The notes under the pieces were generated by a model. It did no database searches. It saw only the letters and a program-made list of their open reading frames with translations, and was not told the DNA's origin. The translations under genes were made by a program, and so were the position numbers. Positions 5,305 to 6,164 of a stretch of 6,164 nt of DNA are shown here, piece by piece. This stretch comes from an uncultured Bacteroidales bacterium (GTDB lineage: Bacteria; Bacteroidota; Bacteroidia; Bacteroidales; UBA932): positions 1-6,164 of the forward strand of contig CAMJJZ010000064.1 in assembly GCA_946406275.1 (NCBI GenBank). The letters run 5' to 3'. The first letter of the stretch is position 1. Each line of letters opens with the position of its first letter.

Positions 5305-6164
5305 ATGATTCAGTCAATGACAGGCTACGGCAAGGCGGAGGCCTTGCTCCAGGGCGGCAAGCTCACCATAGAAATCCGTACACTCAACGGCAAGAGCGCC
5401 GACGTCAACGTCAAGTCCAACCTCCTCCCCAAGGATAAAGACATCGAAGTCCGTAAACGCCTGGCGGACAAGCTTGTCCGTGGCACCATCGACCTTTTTC
5501 TCACCTTCGAGGCCACCGGCGGGGACGCTGCCCACACCATAAATGCCGATGTTTTCCACTCCTACTGGCAGAGCACAGTGAAGGCCCTGGACAGGGAGAC
5601 CATTCTCACCAAGACCATGCTTCAGGATCCCGGCGTGGGAACCATCCTTGCCAACGGAATCATCCGTCTCCCGGACGTGGTTCAGAGCCAGAAGGGCGAT
5701 ATCATCGGCGAAGAAGACTGGCCCGTGGTATCCGCCGCGCTTGACAAAGCCATCGACGCCGTATGCGCCTACCGCGCCCACGAAGGCGAGGTCCTGTACA
5801 AAGACATCATATCCCGCATCCACAACATCCAGGCTTCCTATGACCAGGTGGAAGCGCTTGAAGGCGAACGCGTTGCTACTGTACGTGAAAAGCTTGGCAA
5901 AGCCCTGGAAGACCTTGGTGCCAAAGTCAACCCCGAGCGCTTCGAGCAGGAGATGATCTTCTACCTCGAAAAGTACGACATCAACGAGGAAAAAGTCCGC
6001 CTCCGCCAGCACTGCAAGTATTTCCTGGACACCATCGACTCGGAGCCTTATCCCGGCAAGAAGCTTGGCTTCATCATCCAGGAAATGGGCCGCGAGATCA
6101 ACACCACCGGCTCCAAGGCCAACCACGCAGGAATACAAAAGCTCGTCGTTCAGATGAAAGACGA
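5305..6164 (+). CDS. yicC: YicC/YloC family endoribonuclease (3' end outside window)
   Basis: The frame is open from ATG 5305 to the window edge: 286 codons plus two bases of another. The family is about 290 residues, so only a short tail is missing. It opens with MIQSMTGYGKAE, the hallmark YicC start, which selects 5305 over the in-frame ATG at 5317. The N-terminal YicC domain covers about residues 1-155. The C-terminal DUF1732 region shows the acidic EQEMIFYLEKYDINEEKVR block (214-232), His236, and the closing QEMGREINTTGSKAN (259-273). Characterised members (YloC in Bacillus, YicC in Escherichia coli) are linked to RNA cleavage or small-RNA turnover in the cytoplasm. The gene is transcribed away from the aspartokinase-like gene across a 76-nt gap. 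In many genomes gmk (guanylate kinase) follows yicC, which would fall just beyond this window. Confidence 0.95.
   Translation, partial: MIQSMTGYGKAEALLQGGKLTIEIRTLNGKSADVNVKSNLLPKDKDIEVRKRLADKLVRGTIDLFLTFEATGGDAAHTINADVFHSYWQSTVKALDRETILTKTMLQDPGVGTILANGIIRLPDVVQSQKGDIIGEEDWPVVSAALDKAIDAVCAYRAHEGEVLYKDIISRIHNIQASYDQVEALEGERVATVREKLGKALEDLGAKVNPERFEQEMIFYLEKYDINEEKVRLRQHCKYFLDTIDSEPYPGKKLGFIIQEMGREINTTGSKANHAGIQKLVVQMKD

Noticed and set aside
5314..6138. A 274-codon open frame on the - strand opposite yicC.
   Set aside because: It is a mirror of yicC codon bias, shows no recognisable motifs, and yicC has full family conservation on the + strand.

Overview
The window looks like a chromosomal segment from a fairly GC-rich member of the Bacteroidota, probably order Bacteroidales. 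The evidence is a 5'-nucleotidase split into two adjacent genes, two perfect matches to the Bacteroidetes -7 promoter consensus TAnnTTTG in the only real intergenic gap, and no Shine-Dalgarno sequence before the two divergent genes that flank that gap. Coding density is close to total. I see no tRNA, rRNA, CRISPR array, insertion sequence or phage gene. Both ends cut through genes.

Positions 1-3980 (+ strand) hold a compact four-gene run: an ABC ATPase of the NatA/YhaQ type (5' end missing), its NatB/YhaP-type permease, a protein matching only the C-terminal (substrate-binding) domain of 5'-nucleotidases, and a protein matching only their N-terminal metallophosphatase domain. The spacings are 2 nt, a 19-nt overlap and 4 nt, so this is very likely one operon. 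The two nucleotidase halves are encoded in the opposite order to the domains of one-piece enzymes such as UshA, and should have to meet as two polypeptides to rebuild the active site.

Positions 3981-5228 (- strand) hold an aspartokinase-family protein with an amino-acid kinase fold region and two ACT domains. The kinase signature residues are eroded although the frame is intact and the ACT domains are well kept. This is the most unusual gene here: a possible pseudokinase or amino-acid sensor. Its stop codon directly abuts the stop of the metallophosphatase gene. Its likely intrinsic terminator (stem-loop plus seven T on the - strand) lies inside the 3' end of the metallophosphatase coding sequence.

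Positions 5229-5304 form a 76-nt divergent control region. It has a -7 element on each strand, a perfect DnaA box (TTATCCACA) overlapping the one that reads into the aspartokinase-like gene, and a small A/T stem-loop just before the next start codon. From 5305 to the window end (+ strand) is yicC, encoding a YicC/YloC family endoribonuclease and lacking only its last few codons.
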